Assembly (NCBI GenBank): GCA_963700185.1
Contig: CAVOWP010000042.1
Coordinates: 204,577 to 268,576, forward strand
Length of the DNA: 64,000 nucleotides
Reading direction: 5' to 3'
Source of the DNA: AP-15 sp963700185
Lineage (GTDB): Bacteria; Pseudomonadota; Alphaproteobacteria; ATCC43930; CGMCC-115725
Position numbers and translations under genes: made by a program. The notes beneath the pieces are model-generated. The model made no database searches, was not told the origin of the DNA, and was given only the letters and a program-made list of their open reading frames with translations. The first letter of the stretch is position 1, and each line of letters opens with the position of its first letter. This document shows positions 52,814-61,468 of the stretch, piece by piece.

Positions 52814-55416
52814 GCCAGACGTAGAGCTATCATGGACTTCGCAATATTGTTAAACACCGATGTTAGATTACTCGGGGTGGCGGCCTCGTAAAACCCGCCA
52901 TTTGCCGCACAGTTCTGCAGAGCGGTGTTGCTGGACCCCCCAGTTCCGAGGCCGATGGTATAAATGATGATATTATCTGACGCCATGTTGCTACAGACGC
53001 TCGACAACCGGGTTCCCAAATTAGTCACGGCTGTGGAGGTGTTGGTTGTACCGATCTTGCCGTCGGCGATCTGGCCGAGCCCGGTCATATTGTCTGTTGC
53101 CGGCCATTCCTCTTCGCCGTCGGTCATCAGCACGACAACCTTCTTCCAGCCGGTGGTGGTGGCGTCAGTGTAGCTCAGCGGATGACCGTCGACGGCAGTG
53201 AATGGGCCAGTCGTCGACAAGGTGCGCCAGCCCCAGGTCATCCCGATATGGACCTGGGTGCCGCCGGCATCGCGCGGCCACATGCTGCTGATCTTGTTCA
53301 GGACTGCAGTCTTGCCGGTCGAACCGGTCACATCGGTCAGCGGCAATAAGGAAACCGGGCAGCCCTGGTTGGGCCCGTCCTGACGCGAGCCAATCCGCGA
53401 TCTCGTGGCCCTGAATCTCGGTTGTGGTGTCCTGCCGATCGACACGGTCCCACTCGCCCAGCTGTTCGCCGAATCCTTCACCCAGTAGTAGGGATACCAG
53501 CTCGTCCCACTCGTGGGCTCGGACGTGTCCGGGTTGCCCGACACGCTGAGCACACCGGTGCCAGAGGCATTCTCGCCCGAGCTGGTCGGTTCGATCACGC
53601 AGCCGCCCCAGTTGGTCGTGGTAGAGGAACCCGCTGGGCTCGCCGTGTTGTATGCCGAATCATAGGTGAGCGGCGCGAACGCAACCAGCGTGGTGTTGCA
53701 ACACGTGCCCGTTGCACTGGAGAAATTGCTAGGTGTCGTGGCATTTTGTGAGATCGTAAGCGAGCCCGTTCCGGCCGCGTATTGAGCTGCCGTGCTGGGC
53801 GCAGCGGTTATCGTCGTGTTCGCGGGGATGCCGTTGCCGACGATCACCTGCCCGACGGTCGGGGGGGTCGAGAAGGAAGCATTGGAGACCGTCGTCGACC
53901 CAGTCGTTGTAGTCGCGCCGAGATTGGTAAGCGTTACGATGTCGGCGGTATTCGTGGACGTCGCGTTGGCTGACATCGTGAGCTGGAGTGTGGAGGTGTT
54001 GATCGAGGTTACATAGGTAGTGGGAGGGGTACCACTAGCAATGCTAGCGCAGGTGGGTCCGGGTATTCCGGTCCCGCAAATTCCCATACCGACGACGATG
54101 CTGGTGAGGCTAGCGCTGGTTCCCTTGAGGTTGGTGATCGTCGCGGAGCCGTTCGTCGTGTTGCCGGCCAGGCTGAAGGTCAGCGGCGCGCCAGAATGTG
54201 CCACGGTCGGGGTGGCCGACAGCTTGATCTGCGTAGCTGTACACGCAGGACACGACGCAACCGTGGTGGCGGGCGAGGTGGGGATCCCGCTGCTCGTGCT
54301 GGTGACAACCATCCCAGCCACTACGCAGGTGTTGGCGGCGTTGCCAACCGCGTTGACCGTGGTGCTGCTGGTTGTCCAGGTTCCCGTGGTCGTGCACGTC
54401 GTCGGGTCAGTGTATTGGGTGCTCGTGTTGCCGCCGTTGGGTCCGACCGCCAGCGAGTTGCCGGTGAAGGTCAAGGTTGCATTCGAGGAAATCGTGATCG
54501 ACGAACTACTGACGCTGTTGACCGTCGCGCCGTTCGGAATGCCGTGTCCGTATATGTACATCCCCGACTGAATGGCGGCAATATTTGCCGCCGAGATGGT
54601 GGAAATCGTGCCGCTGCCGCTAGTCGTATTTCCCGTGATCGGGGTCACCGGCATGATGTTGCCGCGCAGGTCGGTAAAATTGCTGCCAGTCGCTGCGATG
54701 TGGCTGCAGCTCGTCGCGCTCGTGCAGAAGCTGTCTCCGAGATTGACGGTCGTAACGTAAGGGACGATGCTCAGATAGAGCTGCTGCGAACTGCTGATCG
54801 CGCTCGTCAGCGTGTTAACGAAGGACGTCGCAGCGTTGATCAGGGTACAGATGCGACTATTGTTGTTCGAATTCGTGCAGCTCGTGTCCAAAGCCACCAC
54901 ATCGGGGCTGCAGGCCGAGTCGCTACCGTCGTTGGCGCCACACAGCATCGAGCCGGTATTGTCGAGAACGACTGCCACTTCCAGACCAACGGTCTTCTTG
55001 GTTTGGGCGGAGACCGAGATCGTGATGCTGCTAACCCCAACGAGCTGCATGAAGGTCATCGGTACGCTTGCCTGCGCTTGGAAGTTTACAGTCGATGCAG
55101 TCATATCCGCATTCGCCGGCACTGGCGCGACTGTTACATTGGTGCCAAGCGCTGTTGACGGGAAGTTGGCCGTGAAATAATTGTTCAGCGCTGTCGTCAA
55201 CTGGTTCGAAGTCAGGTTGGTTTCCGACCCGACCGCCAATGCTGCGGCATCGAGCGCAGCGCCCAGCCGCACTTTCACCATGTAAACGCGTCCGACGTCG
55301 ATTGCCATGCCGGCAGCGACGACGGCGGGAATGGCACAGAGGGCGAATATGATTGCAATGGCCCCTTCGCGTCTCTCGGCGAGTTGACGCAAGGCGGTGA
55401 TGACGGCAGTAATCAT
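52807..55416 (-). CDS. TadG-like pilus protein with interrupted VWA domain
   Basis: An 869-residue Tad/Flp pilus accessory protein. The N-terminal AIAIIFALCAIPAVVAAGMAIDVGR is the usual TadE/TadG membrane anchor (cited in part: IFALCAIPAVVAAGMAI). A von Willebrand domain begins with VAVVLDNTGSM (MIDAS, D152) and ends with KVVVLMTDGEEEW near residue 760. Between them lie about 310 residues of Thr/Ser/Gly-rich repeats (residues about 261-572), so the protein is much longer than the usual 400-600 residues. It is the third gene of a minus-strand tad cluster; ATPase and secretin genes are not in the window. Confidence 0.85.
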   Translation of the reverse strand: MITAVITALRQLAERREGAIAIIFALCAIPAVVAAGMAIDVGRVYMVKVRLGAALDAAALAVGSETNLTSNQLTTALNNYFTANFPSTALGTNVTVAPVPANADMTASTVNFQAQASVPMTFMQLVGVSSITISVSAQTKKTVGLEVAVVLDNTGSMLCGANDGSDSACSPDVVALDTSCTNSNNNSRICTLINAATSFVNTLTSAISSSQQLYLSIVPYVTTVNLGDSFCTSATSCSHIAATGSNFTDLRGNIMPVTPITGNTTSGSGTISTISAANIAAIQSGMYIYGHGIPNGATVNSVSSSSITISSNATLTFTGNSLAVGPNGGNTSTQYTDPTTCTTTGTWTTSSTTVNAVGNAANTCVVAGMVVTSTSSGIPTSPATTVASCPACTATQIKLSATPTVAHSGAPLTFSLAGNTTNGSATITNLKGTSASLTSIVVGMGICGTGIPGPTCASIASGTPPTTYVTSINTSTLQLTMSANATSTNTADIVTLTNLGATTTTGSTTVSNASFSTPPTVGQVIVGNGIPANTTITAAPSTAAQYAAGTGSLTISQNATTPSNFSSATGTCCNTTLVAFAPLTYDSAYNTASPAGSSTTTNWGGCVIEPTSSGENASGTGVLSVSGNPDTSEPTSGTSWYPYYWVKDSANSWASGTVSIGRTPQPRFRATRSRIGSRQDGPNQGCPVSLLPLTDVTGSTGKTAVLNKISSMWPRDAGGTQVHIGMTWGWRTLSTTGPFTAVDGHPLSYTDATTTGWKKVVVLMTDGEEEWPATDNMTGLGQIADGKIGTTNTSTAVTNLGTRLSSVCSNMASDNIIIYTIGLGTGGSSNTALQNCAANGGFYEAATPSNLTSVFNNIAKSMIALRLAQ
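53701..54636 (-). repeat. Degenerate repeats inside the VWA domain
   Basis: Three or four diverged modules have the pattern G-x-V/I-x-G-x-GIP-x-x-(A)TT-V-x-S, a Thr/Ser-rich beta hairpin, then an x-ISxNAT-like end. Examples are GHGIPNGATVNSVSSSSITI, then GTGIPGPTCASIASG and VGNGIPANTTITAAP. They read as tandem beta modules. Confidence 0.7.
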
Positions 55417-55453
55417 AAGAGGCCTCGTTTCTTCTTGATCATCCCTCTGGCTC

Positions 55454-56053
55454 CTACGGGCATACGCTGCCGGTGTTCAAGTAAGTCGGCACACAGTTCA
55501 TGTAACGGGGACGGTTGAAAGCCGATTCGGTCAACGTGTAAGACGAGCTCAGCACGTAGGTGAACGGCGAGCTGTAGCTGTATGTCAGTGTCACGATGAT
55601 TACACTGTCCGTTGAGCCGTTTGTCTGATTGCCAAGATTTGCGAGACTAACATTGTTCGGTATGGTCGCCGTCGTGATGGGAGTTGCACTGTTTACCTCG
55701 GTGTGCCAGTCGATAACCGCGCTGCCGGTGTTGTAAGTCGCGCTCGCAAAGGCGATCTTCAGCAGAGCCCCGCTCGTCGGAAGAGGGGTTAGAACCTGCT
55801 GGGCTGCATTTGTGACGCTGGTGAAATCCGCGCTCTGCAGAACCGTGTTCACTCTGGTCTGGGCAACCAGATCTGCTGCCGTCTCTGCCGACGCCTCGAG
55901 TTTCATATAGGCGAGGACTAGGTTGGTAGTCTCGAAACTGCCGAGGAACAGGAGCAGCATAATCGGAAGAATGAGTGCGAACTCTACTGCTGCAAGGCCA
56001 GACTGTTCATGCTGGAGGTTCCTGCTCCGCATTATCCAACCTGGCCGATTCAC
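55454..56053 (-). CDS. TadE-like pilus assembly protein
   Basis: A 199-residue pseudopilin. LAAVEFALILPIMLLLFLGS is the TadE-type hydrophobic segment with the conserved Glu after Val. A long soluble beta part follows, with KIAFASATYNTGSAVIDWHT and VTLTYSYSSPFTYV. The start is GTG 56053, overlapping the previous stop; ATG eight codons later is an alternative. It would be anchored in the inner membrane and help assemble the Flp pilus. Confidence 0.83.
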   Translation of the reverse strand: MNRPGWIMRSRNLQHEQSGLAAVEFALILPIMLLLFLGSFETTNLVLAYMKLEASAETAADLVAQTRVNTVLQSADFTSVTNAAQQVLTPLPTSGALLKIAFASATYNTGSAVIDWHTEVNSATPITTATIPNNVSLANLGNQTNGSTDSVIIVTLTYSYSSPFTYVLSSSYTLTESAFNRPRYMNCVPTYLNTGSVCP

Positions 56054-56622
56054 GAGAACGGTTCGTTCTGAAAGATAACAGTGCTTGTCAAGGTGATACT
56101 ACCAGTGCCGGGGTTGTTCCCATTGGCGGTGCCTAGGCCGGCCCAGCAAGTGCCGCCGCTCATGCAGGCTCCGACCCAAGGAATTATAAAGGGGCGCGGA
56201 TAGCGGGCTTGAACGCCGACAATATTACTGCCCGTCCCCGGCGAGAAAGAGCAAGCCGTTCCGCTCCCGGTCTGGCTGGCGGTCTGGGTGCAAGGCGTGA
56301 AGCTGACGGTGCCGAAACCGGAAAAAACCTGCACCTCAAAGATGATGTTGTTGGCACAATCCGACGAGCTAATAAGAGGGCTCACCTCTGAGCAGAGGAG
56401 ATTCTGGAAGACGGTGATCGGGCTGCTCTGCGACTGAACCTGGCCCGTGCGGATGAGCCGGGCCGCGTCACGTGCCGCGCCATCCAGTAGCGACTGAGTG
56501 GTGAGAGTCAGGCCGAGTTCAAAAATCGCCGCCAACAGCAGCAGGAAGGGCGGTCCGACAAACGCAAATTCGATGGCAGTGACGCCCTCTTGATTGCGTA
56601 GGACAGGTCGGACGAATTTCAT
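56050..56622 (-). CDS. TadE-like pilus assembly protein, first gene of the set
   Basis: A 190-residue pseudopilin. The N-terminus has GVTAIEFAFVGPPFLLLLAA with the conserved Glu, followed by ARDAARLIRTGQVQ, the usual helix after the anchor. The rest contains four cysteines (EVQVFSGFGTVSFTPC region, CAN near the middle and CMSGGTC). The start at ATG 56622 is preceded by GAGGG. It leads the three-gene minus-strand tad group. Confidence 0.83.
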   Translation of the reverse strand: MKFVRPVLRNQEGVTAIEFAFVGPPFLLLLAAIFELGLTLTTQSLLDGAARDAARLIRTGQVQSQSSPITVFQNLLCSEVSPLISSSDCANNIIFEVQVFSGFGTVSFTPCTQTASQTGSGTACSFSPGTGSNIVGVQARYPRPFIIPWVGACMSGGTCWAGLGTANGNNPGTGSITLTSTVIFQNEPFS

Positions 56623-57194
56623 GGAAATACCCTCGCTTTTACCAGAAACTGTGCATAGGGTTGGGGACGTATTTGTTGTCCAAGCTAAAGCGACGCTCTG
56701 CGAGTGACAAAGTCAAACGGTTGACGTATCGTAAGAAGCAATGATTACCGATGAGTAAAAGACCGGTAGCGTGGTGAAATTAGGCTGGCTTCCTTGATCT
56801 GACCATGGCAATGACGGGTCATATCCGAGACACAAGTGACATTGTGCCGATTCACGATTCGAACCGGCGATTCTGCTGGCGCCCCGTCCCTGAGGGTACA
56901 AACATGCTGTAGGTGCTTGGCATTCGCCTCGGTGAAAGCCGGCGCAGTGGTAGAATTGCCACATTCGTATTTTATGCTGTGGTTCGTTGCGCTCATTTAC
57001 GGCGTGCGCGTACCGGAGGAAATAGACGTGCCTGTAAATCCCTTACAAAAACAGGTGGATCGGAATTCACTTAGGCATTTGGAATAGCCGACAAGCGGGC
57101 GGCGTTATCGTAGATTGCCGAGGCCGTGCGGTATCGAACTGGTTCGCCGAGGGTACGCTAGGCGTGGGATCCGTTGACGTCCGAGCGAGGAAAA
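56623..57194. other. Divergent intergenic region with no gene seen
   Basis: About 570 bases between the minus-strand tad genes and the plus-strand epimerase. Several open frames exist here but none has a ribosome site or protein-like composition. It must hold the promoters of both groups. No tRNA, repeat or clear promoter was recognised. Confidence 0.5.
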
Positions 57195-58199
57195 GTGGGT
57201 CGGAGCACTGATCCGCGCCTGGATGCCTATGCCGGCGCCCGCGCGATGATCACCGGCGGATTGGGCTTGATCGGCTCCGCGATCGCTCGGCGTCTGGTCT
57301 CCTTTGGGGCCGAGGTCCTGCTCGTCGACAGCATGATCCCGGATTATGGCGGTAATCTCGCCAATATCGCCGACATCCGCAGTCGGGTGACGGTCAACAT
57401 TGCCGATATCCGCGGCGGGTTTGCCTTGCCACATCTGCTCGCCGGGCAGAATTTTTTGTTCAACTTGGCGGCGCAGACCAGTCATCTCGATTCGATGTCG
57501 TCGCCGGAAGACGACCTCGCGATCAACTGCACGGCGCAACTGCAGCTCTTGGAAGCATGCCGGGCGGTCAATCCCGGGATCGCGATCGTGCATGCCGGGA
57601 CGCGGCAGATCTATGGCCGGCCCGAATATCTCCCGGTCGACGAGCGCCATCCGCTGCGCCCGGTCGACGTGAACGGGGTCAACAAGATGGCGGGCGAGGC
57701 CTATCACCTATTGTATCGCGATGTTTACGGCATCAAGACTCGCTCCCTGCGGCTGACCAATGTCTACGGGCCCGGAATGCGCATCAAGGATGCCCGCCAG
57801 ACCTTCCTCGGCATTTGGTTGCGCCGGGTCATCGAAAGCGAGCCGTTCGAGGTATGGGGCGGCGAGCAGCGCCGCGACCTTCTCTATGTCGATGACGCGG
57901 CTGACGCGTTCCTCGCCGCCGCGCTCACGACGGAGGCCGAGGGGTTGGCGCTCAATGTCGGTGGCGGCGACCCGGTCAGCCTGACGGCCCTGGCAGAAGC
58001 GATGATTGAGGCGAATGGGGGCGGCAAGTACGACATCCGGGAGTTTCCGCCGGAGCGCAAGCGCATCGATGTTGGAGATTTCCTGATCGACGACCAACGT
58101 TTCCGGGCTTTGTCCGGCTGGCGACCCCGCGTCGGTATCGCCCAAGGGCTGCGCCGTTCCCTCGAATATTATCGCAGTCATCTCGCGAGCTATATCTGA
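57195..58199 (+). CDS. SDR-family NAD-dependent epimerase/dehydratase
   Basis: A 334-residue extended SDR. GGLGLIG (21-27) binds NAD, LFNLAAQTSHLDSM and VHAGTRQIYG follow, and SLRLTNVYGPGM is typical of UDP- or CDP-sugar epimerases. The catalytic YxxxK motif reads NGVNK (N160, K164), so the Tyr is replaced by Asn. GTG 57195 is chosen because GAGGAAAA precedes it; a TTG at 57174 has no such site. It is followed after six bases by the aminotransferase, so both act on a nucleotide sugar in surface polysaccharide synthesis. Confidence 0.85.
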   Translation: MGRSTDPRLDAYAGARAMITGGLGLIGSAIARRLVSFGAEVLLVDSMIPDYGGNLANIADIRSRVTVNIADIRGGFALPHLLAGQNFLFNLAAQTSHLDSMSSPEDDLAINCTAQLQLLEACRAVNPGIAIVHAGTRQIYGRPEYLPVDERHPLRPVDVNGVNKMAGEAYHLLYRDVYGIKTRSLRLTNVYGPGMRIKDARQTFLGIWLRRVIESEPFEVWGGEQRRDLLYVDDAADAFLAAALTTEAEGLALNVGGGDPVSLTALAEAMIEANGGGKYDIREFPPERKRIDVGDFLIDDQRFRALSGWRPRVGIAQGLRRSLEYYRSHLASYI

Positions 58200-58205
58200 G
58201 AGCCC

Positions 58206-59342
58206 ATGACGATCAACCGCCCGAGCCTCGCCATCCCTCAGACCGACCCCCGCGCTGGATACCTCGCTCAGCAGACCGCTATCGACGCCGCTATCGCCCG
58301 CGTTCTCGATGGTGGTGCCTATATTCTCGGCACGGAGGTGGAGGTTTTCGAAGCCGCATTTGCGGATTTCGTCGGGGTGGCGCACGCGATCGGCGTTGCC
58401 AGCGGGACGGATGCCATCGAGATCGCATTGCGTGCATGCGGGATCGGCTCGGGGGACCTCGTCTTCAGCGTGTCCCACACTGCGGTTGCGACTATTGCAG
58501 CGATCGAACGGGCCGGCGCGACGCCAGTGCTGGTCGACGTGGAGCCGGGGACCTACACGATGGCTCCCCGCGAGCTCTTGCGTGCCTTGCAGTCGCCGCC
58601 GGCCGGCCGGCCGGCGGCCGTCCTGCCGGTGCACATTTATGGCCAGCCGGCCGAATTGTCTGCCCTCACCGAGATCGCCCGGAAATCAGGCTTGCGGCTG
58701 ATAGAGGATTGCGCGCAGAGCCATGGCGCACTCTATCGCGGCAGGGCGGTAGGATCGTTTGGTGATATCGCTTGCTTCAGCTTTTATCCGACAAAGAACC
58801 TCGGCGCGCTCGGCGACGGCGGCATGGTCGTGACGAACGATCCCGTGCTCGCGGTGGCGCTACGCGAAATTCGAGAGTACGGCTGGCGCGAGCGTTCTGT
58901 CAGTGCGCGCACCGGCATCAATTCGCGTCTCGACCCGATCCAGGCCGCCATTCTCGGCGTCAAGCTCAGGTCGTTGGACGCTGACAATGCTCGTCGGCAA
59001 GCCGTCGCGGACCGTTATGATACGGGTCTCACCGGGCTCCCGCTGGCGCTTCCGGCGCGCCGGCTACAAACGACACACGTTTTCCATCAGTACGTAATCC
59101 GGCTGGCCGAGCGCGATCGGTTGCGGGAGGCGTTGCAGGCTGCCGGGATCGGCAGCGCAATTCATTATCCGGTCCCGGTGCACCAACAGCCGGCCTATAG
59201 CGGCCGTCTCGCCTGCGGTCCATCAGGTTTGGGTGTGACCGAGCGCGCCGCAACCCAAATTCTGAGCCTGCCGATTTATCCGCAAATTTCAGACGAGGCG
59301 GTAGATCGGGTTATCGCCGAGATTCGCAGTTTTTTCGCCTGA
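58206..59342 (+). CDS. DegT/DnrJ/EryC1/StrS sugar aminotransferase
   Basis: A 378-residue PLP enzyme that transaminates keto sugars on nucleotides. K197 in SFYPTKNLGALGDGG binds PLP, AIGVASGTDAIEIALRA binds the cofactor phosphate, and LIEDCAQSHGA carries the acidic residue that contacts the pyridine N. NSRLDPIQAAILGVKL and HYPVPVHQQPAY are in normal places. It is coupled to the epimerase and suggests an amino-sugar in the polysaccharide. Confidence 0.93.
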   Translation: MTINRPSLAIPQTDPRAGYLAQQTAIDAAIARVLDGGAYILGTEVEVFEAAFADFVGVAHAIGVASGTDAIEIALRACGIGSGDLVFSVSHTAVATIAAIERAGATPVLVDVEPGTYTMAPRELLRALQSPPAGRPAAVLPVHIYGQPAELSALTEIARKSGLRLIEDCAQSHGALYRGRAVGSFGDIACFSFYPTKNLGALGDGGMVVTNDPVLAVALREIREYGWRERSVSARTGINSRLDPIQAAILGVKLRSLDADNARRQAVADRYDTGLTGLPLALPARRLQTTHVFHQYVIRLAERDRLREALQAAGIGSAIHYPVPVHQQPAYSGRLACGPSGLGVTERAATQILSLPIYPQISDEAVDRVIAEIRSFFA

Positions 59343-59350
59343 GCCCAACT

Positions 59351-59689
59351 TCAGTGCTGATAAATCAGCAACACGCCGCTGCCGATCAATGCGATCCCCG
59401 CCAGCTGAGGCCAGCCTAGCGGCTCGTTCCACAATATATGCGCGAGCACCGCGACCACCGCGTAGCTCGCCGCAACCGAAGGGAAGGCGATCGATACAGG
59501 GATTTTCTTGAGAGCCAGAATGTAGCAAAGCGCAGCCATGATATAGATCGCAAGGCCAATTATCGTCAGCGGATTGAGAAATTGAGCAGTGATCGTCGCC
59601 GATTTTTCGGCAGCCGATTTCAGTGCGATTTGTCCGCCAATCCCAAACAATATCGCCGCCACGAGACTTGTGTAATAGATCGACATCAT
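59351..59689 (-). CDS. Small four-segment EamA/SMR-like membrane protein
   Basis: A 112-residue protein with four hydrophobic segments: YYTSLVAAILFGIGGQIAL, IIGLAIYIMAALCYILAL, SIAFPSVAASYAVVAVLAHI and LAGIALIGSGVLLIY. Such proteins next to ArnC-like GT2 genes (ArnE/F-like) are thought to flip polyprenyl-phosphate sugars. ATG 59689 is chosen because it overlaps the upstream GT2 stop (ATGA). Confidence 0.8.
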   Translation of the reverse strand: MMSIYYTSLVAAILFGIGGQIALKSAAEKSATITAQFLNPLTIIGLAIYIMAALCYILALKKIPVSIAFPSVAASYAVVAVLAHILWNEPLGWPQLAGIALIGSGVLLIYQH

Positions 59690-60714
59690 CTTCCTGCGGT
59701 CTCGCGTAGCCAAACCGGCGGACGTGCCTCGGCGGCGCGCGAGAATTGGCTACGCCGCACCTCCCTGATCACAGATTGAGGCTTTCCGTTGGCCGTGAGA
59801 TAGAGTCGGCCGAGATATTCGCCGACGATGCCGAGTATCACCAGCTGTACGCCGGAAAGCAGCAGCACCGCCGCCATCAGCGAAGCCCAGCCGGCCGGCG
59901 GGGATGAAGTCAGCGCCTCGGCAATGACCATCGCGCCGGCCAAAGCCCCCATTCCGCTCAGGACGAACCCGGTTATTGTGCTGACCCGCAGCGGCATCAC
60001 AGAAAAATTGACGAACATGCTCGCCCACAGCCGCATGAGTCGGCGCAAGGTATAATTGCTGCGCCCTACGGCGCGCGGCAGATGCCGCACCGTCAGTCGA
60101 TCGATATCGTGGGTCACCTGCAGGATCAGCCCATCGACATAGGGGAAGGGCCCCTCATATCGGGTGATCTCGCGAACGACAAAAGCGCTCATACAACGGA
60201 AGCTGGAGAGATAGAGACCCCTCGGTTTTTCGAGCACGAAATCGGCGACCCGGTTGGTAAAGCGGCTCCCGAGGTTCCGCCAGATCGGATGCTGCTTATC
60301 GTCGTAGAAGGTATAGATAACCTCCTTTCCGCTGCCTTGAGCAAAGGCGAGCAGTCGCTCGACCTCTTCCGGAGGGTTCTGCAGGTCGTCGTCCATCGTA
60401 ATCACATGCGCCCCGCTCGCATGGCGCAGCCCCGCCACGACGGCGTTGTGCTCTCCAAAGTTTCTTGCGAGTTTGATCAATGTGATGGGCACACTGGCGC
60501 CGTCGACAAGAGCGCAGCATACATCGAGGCTGTCGTCCGGACTGCCGTCATTGACGAGGATGATCTCGTGTCCGCCCTCGATCCGCAGCTCCTCCAGTGC
60601 GTGAACCAGCTCGGCGATGCTGGCGGCCCCGTTGTAGACCGGGATCACGATCGAGAGCGCCAGACCGGACGTGGCGGGTTTCGGAATCGTTTGCTCTTTT
60701 TCAGTCACGATCAC
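59686..60714 (-). CDS. ArnC-like GT2 polyprenyl-phosphate glycosyltransferase
   Basis: A 342-residue membrane enzyme. LSIVIPVYNGAASIAELV and LVNDGSPDDSLDV form the GT-A fold, VITMDDDLQNPPEE carries the acidic motif, and two C-terminal membrane segments (ITGFVLSGMGALAGAMVIA, LLLSGVQLVILGIVGEYLG) match ArnC/GtrB. It would put a sugar on undecaprenyl phosphate. The GTG start overlaps the methyltransferase by 14 bases, and the next gene is the likely flippase. Confidence 0.9.
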   Translation of the reverse strand: MIVTEKEQTIPKPATSGLALSIVIPVYNGAASIAELVHALEELRIEGGHEIILVNDGSPDDSLDVCCALVDGASVPITLIKLARNFGEHNAVVAGLRHASGAHVITMDDDLQNPPEEVERLLAFAQGSGKEVIYTFYDDKQHPIWRNLGSRFTNRVADFVLEKPRGLYLSSFRCMSAFVVREITRYEGPFPYVDGLILQVTHDIDRLTVRHLPRAVGRSNYTLRRLMRLWASMFVNFSVMPLRVSTITGFVLSGMGALAGAMVIAEALTSSPPAGWASLMAAVLLLSGVQLVILGIVGEYLGRLYLTANGKPQSVIREVRRSQFSRAAEARPPVWLRETAGR

Positions 60715-61456
60715 CGCCTCCCTTTACAGCGATGGCGAGAATTGACCCGCCAAAGGGCAATCTGACCCCACGTCGCAGTAATGCGCCTTCGAGCGTCGTA
60801 GCGGCTCGGCAAAGCGTCTCCACCGAACGAGGGTACAATTTGACGTCGCTAACCACGCCACGATCTTGGGAAACAAGCTTGCGCGCCATGACCATCAGCG
60901 GAAGCAGCAGGGCGTTCCAATAGGAGATGTACACCGGACGGAACCCGACCGCCTTCAGCAAACGGCGAAGCCCCGGCGCGGTATAGCGCCGCACATTGCT
61001 CACTGCCGCGTCGTGCCGCGACAGCATCCAGCGATAGGCCGGCAGATTGAGGATAAGCCAGCCGTCCTGACACAGGCAGCGATGAAATTGCCGCAGTGCA
61101 CGAGACTCGTCGACCCCTTCGTGACATAAGACATCCGCGCTGAAAATGGCAGCAACAGCATTATTGGCGAACGGCAGGTCGTTGATCGAGCCCACGCACA
61201 CCGGCCGTGTGCTCTTGACAGCCGCACGCGTACAGGCCCTGAGGTCGAGATCCAGTCCAATTACGGTATTCCCGCAATATTTAGCCGCCAACCGAGAAAG
61301 AAACCCCCCGGTCCCGCAACCGGCGTCCAGAATGGGGAGATGGAGTTTATCGATCGCTGATCGCTGCGCTGCCGCGAGCAGGTTCGCGTGCATGGCGGCG
61401 AACCACCACATCCGGTCTTCGATCCGGTCGAGCTTGTCGTACTCGGAAGGTTTCAC
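60701..61456 (-). CDS. Class I SAM-dependent methyltransferase
   Basis: A 251-residue enzyme with the SAM-binding LPILDAGCGTGGFLS (motif I, residues 43-51), IGLDLDLRACTRA and a conserved SINDLPFANNAVAAIFSADV. YDKLDRIEDRMWWFAAMHAN is a family lead-in often found in polysaccharide clusters. A hydrophobic C-terminal segment (YWNALLLPLMVMARKL) suggests membrane association. The target, probably a lipid-linked sugar, is not known. Confidence 0.85.
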   Translation of the reverse strand: MKPSEYDKLDRIEDRMWWFAAMHANLLAAAQRSAIDKLHLPILDAGCGTGGFLSRLAAKYCGNTVIGLDLDLRACTRAAVKSTRPVCVGSINDLPFANNAVAAIFSADVLCHEGVDESRALRQFHRCLCQDGWLILNLPAYRWMLSRHDAAVSNVRRYTAPGLRRLLKAVGFRPVYISYWNALLLPLMVMARKLVSQDRGVVSDVKLYPRSVETLCRAATTLEGALLRRGVRLPFGGSILAIAVKGGGDRD

Positions 61457-61468
61457 TCGAGATCTATT

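Noticed and set aside
53782..55180. Plus-strand frames across the TadG-like gene
   Set aside because: Antisense to a gene with clear VWA and membrane-anchor features; Val/Gly bias follows from the Thr/Ser-rich codons.
56700..57090. Short ORFs and a TTCGAA-containing stretch suggesting a tRNA
   Set aside because: No matching stem arms for a T-arm or acceptor stem, and the ORFs lack ribosome sites.
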